From NCBI GenBank assembly GCA_902706205.1, contig CACSKA010000001.1:124001-188000 (forward strand): a DNA stretch of 64,000 nucleotides, in the 5' to 3' direction. The notes below the pieces were generated by a model. The model was not told the DNA's origin. It ran no database searches and saw nothing but the letters and a program-made list of their open reading frames with translations. Below, one piece after another: positions 63,469 to 64,000 of this stretch; positions within the stretch are counted from its first letter, which is position 1; every line of letters begins with the position of its first letter. The translations under genes were made by a program, and so were the position numbers. Origin of the DNA: Chryseobacterium sp. 18061 (GTDB lineage Bacteria; Pseudomonadota; Gammaproteobacteria; Enterobacterales; Enterobacteriaceae).

Positions 63469-63612
63469 CAGAGACTCATCATTTTCCTCGTCATACTTCA
63501 GGCTGCATAGGCGTTGGCTGTCTCGTTCACCTCAGTCACTTATTTATGTAAGCTTTTGAGGATTCACAGCGTTGTCGCCTTTCTGCAACCTGAATTATTT
63601 CGAGGAGGTTGC

Positions 63613-64000
63613 TTATTTATCGCGCTGAATAATGTAATTCGCTAGCGCTTCCAGTGCCGTGGTGTCCAGAGACTGCGCGGCCAGTACCGTTAATGACTGG
63701 CGGGCCTCTTCAATGAGATCACGGGCTTTTCGTTGGGCTTGCTCAAGTCCCAACAGGGCAGGGTAGGTGCTTTTACCAAGCTGCTGGTCAGCGCCCTGGC
63801 GTTTGCCAAGGGTCGCAGTATCCCCTACCACATCCAGAATGTCATCTTGCACCTGGAATGCGAGGCCGATGCTTTCAGCGTATTTATCCAGCACCGGCAG
63901 GGCCGCTTTGCCCTGCTCACCAGCGCTCAGCGCACCCAGACGCACGGCAGAGCGGATAAGCGCCCCGGTTTTGTGGCGATGAATACGCTCAAGCGCGTCT
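63613..64000 (-). CDS. ispA: farnesyl diphosphate synthase (C-terminal part, cut by window edge)
   Basis: The C-terminal 128 codons of a prenyl synthase that makes farnesyl diphosphate from C5 units. The second Asp-rich motif is present as DDILD in FQVQDDILDVVGD, with HRHKTG upstream and the C terminus IIQRDK-stop. The coding frame continues past position 64000. The order ispA-dxs-yajO is as in E. coli. A 144-bp gap separates it from dxs. Confidence 0.96.
   Translation of the reverse strand, partial: DALERIHRHKTGALIRSAVRLGALSAGEQGKAALPVLDKYAESIGLAFQVQDDILDVVGDTATLGKRQGADQQLGKSTYPALLGLEQAQRKARDLIEEARQSLTVLAAQSLDTTALEALANYIIQRDK

Overview
The window is chromosomal DNA from a member of the Enterobacteriaceae. 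Gene order and protein sequences follow the Escherichia coli 8-10 minute region closely: tauABCD, hemB, iprA, ampH, sbmA, yaiWYZ, ddlA, iraP, psiF, proC, yaiI, aroL, yaiA, aroM, ppnP, rdgC, mak, araJ, sbcCD, phoBR, brnQ, proY, malZ, acpH, queA, tgt, yajC, secDF, tsx, yajI, nrdR, ribD, ribH, nusB, thiL, pgpA, yajO, dxs, ispA. It is not E. coli. phoA and adrA (dgcC) are missing between iraP and proC, yajD is missing beside secF, and several accessory genes sit at backbone junctions. A TsaA-type peroxiredoxin beside malZ is an arrangement I know from Salmonella. I cannot name the genus from sequence alone.

Layout. 1-4.3 kb is accessory: the start of a Bcr/CflA-type drug exporter, a membrane HAMP-GGDEF diguanylate cyclase, a two-gene HlyD/DUF3302 unit and a stretch of apparent gene debris. 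4.3-7.7 kb is the taurine operon (binding protein, ATPase, permease, dioxygenase), with ATGA overlaps joining tauB-tauC and tauC-tauD. 7.8-19 kb is hemB, an intact EhaB-like autotransporter, the regulator iprA, and the envelope genes ampH, sbmA, yaiW, yaiY, yaiZ and ddlA, with a cysteine hydrolase inserted between ampH and sbmA. 19-30 kb holds an extensin/M15-like protein and an MdtG-like exporter (both accessory), then iraP, psiF, proC, the shikimate-linked aroL-yaiA-aroM group with TyrR and TrpR operators, ppnP, rdgC, mak and araJ. 30-40 kb is the sbcCD nuclease, the phosphate two-component system phoBR with its Pho box, and the amino-acid permeases brnQ and proY.

39.7-43.9 kb is the most clearly accessory block: an unassigned outer-membrane barrel, a non-coding segment with a perfect 13-bp-arm palindrome, a citrate/tricarballylate-type MFS symporter translationally coupled to an orphan periplasmic binding protein, and a LysR regulator. 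44-64 kb returns to core functions: maltodextrin use (malZ with two MalT boxes), peroxide defence, queuosine tRNA modification and protein export (queA-tgt-yajC-secD-secF), an M24-fold protein that appears to have lost metal ligands, nucleoside uptake (tsx), riboflavin and thiamine synthesis (nrdR-ribD-ribH-nusB-thiL-pgpA), and isoprenoid precursor synthesis (ispA-dxs-yajO).

I found no rRNA, tRNA, CRISPR array, complete insertion sequence or prophage. I did not find a wholly new multi-gene system. The best leads are the MFS-plus-binding-protein pair, the M24 pseudoenzyme, the M15-like protein beside ddlA, the palindromic segment near 40.6-40.8 kb, and a short His-rich reading frame upstream of the diguanylate cyclase. 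All assignments are by recognition of protein families and known E. coli/Salmonella proteins; no search was run.
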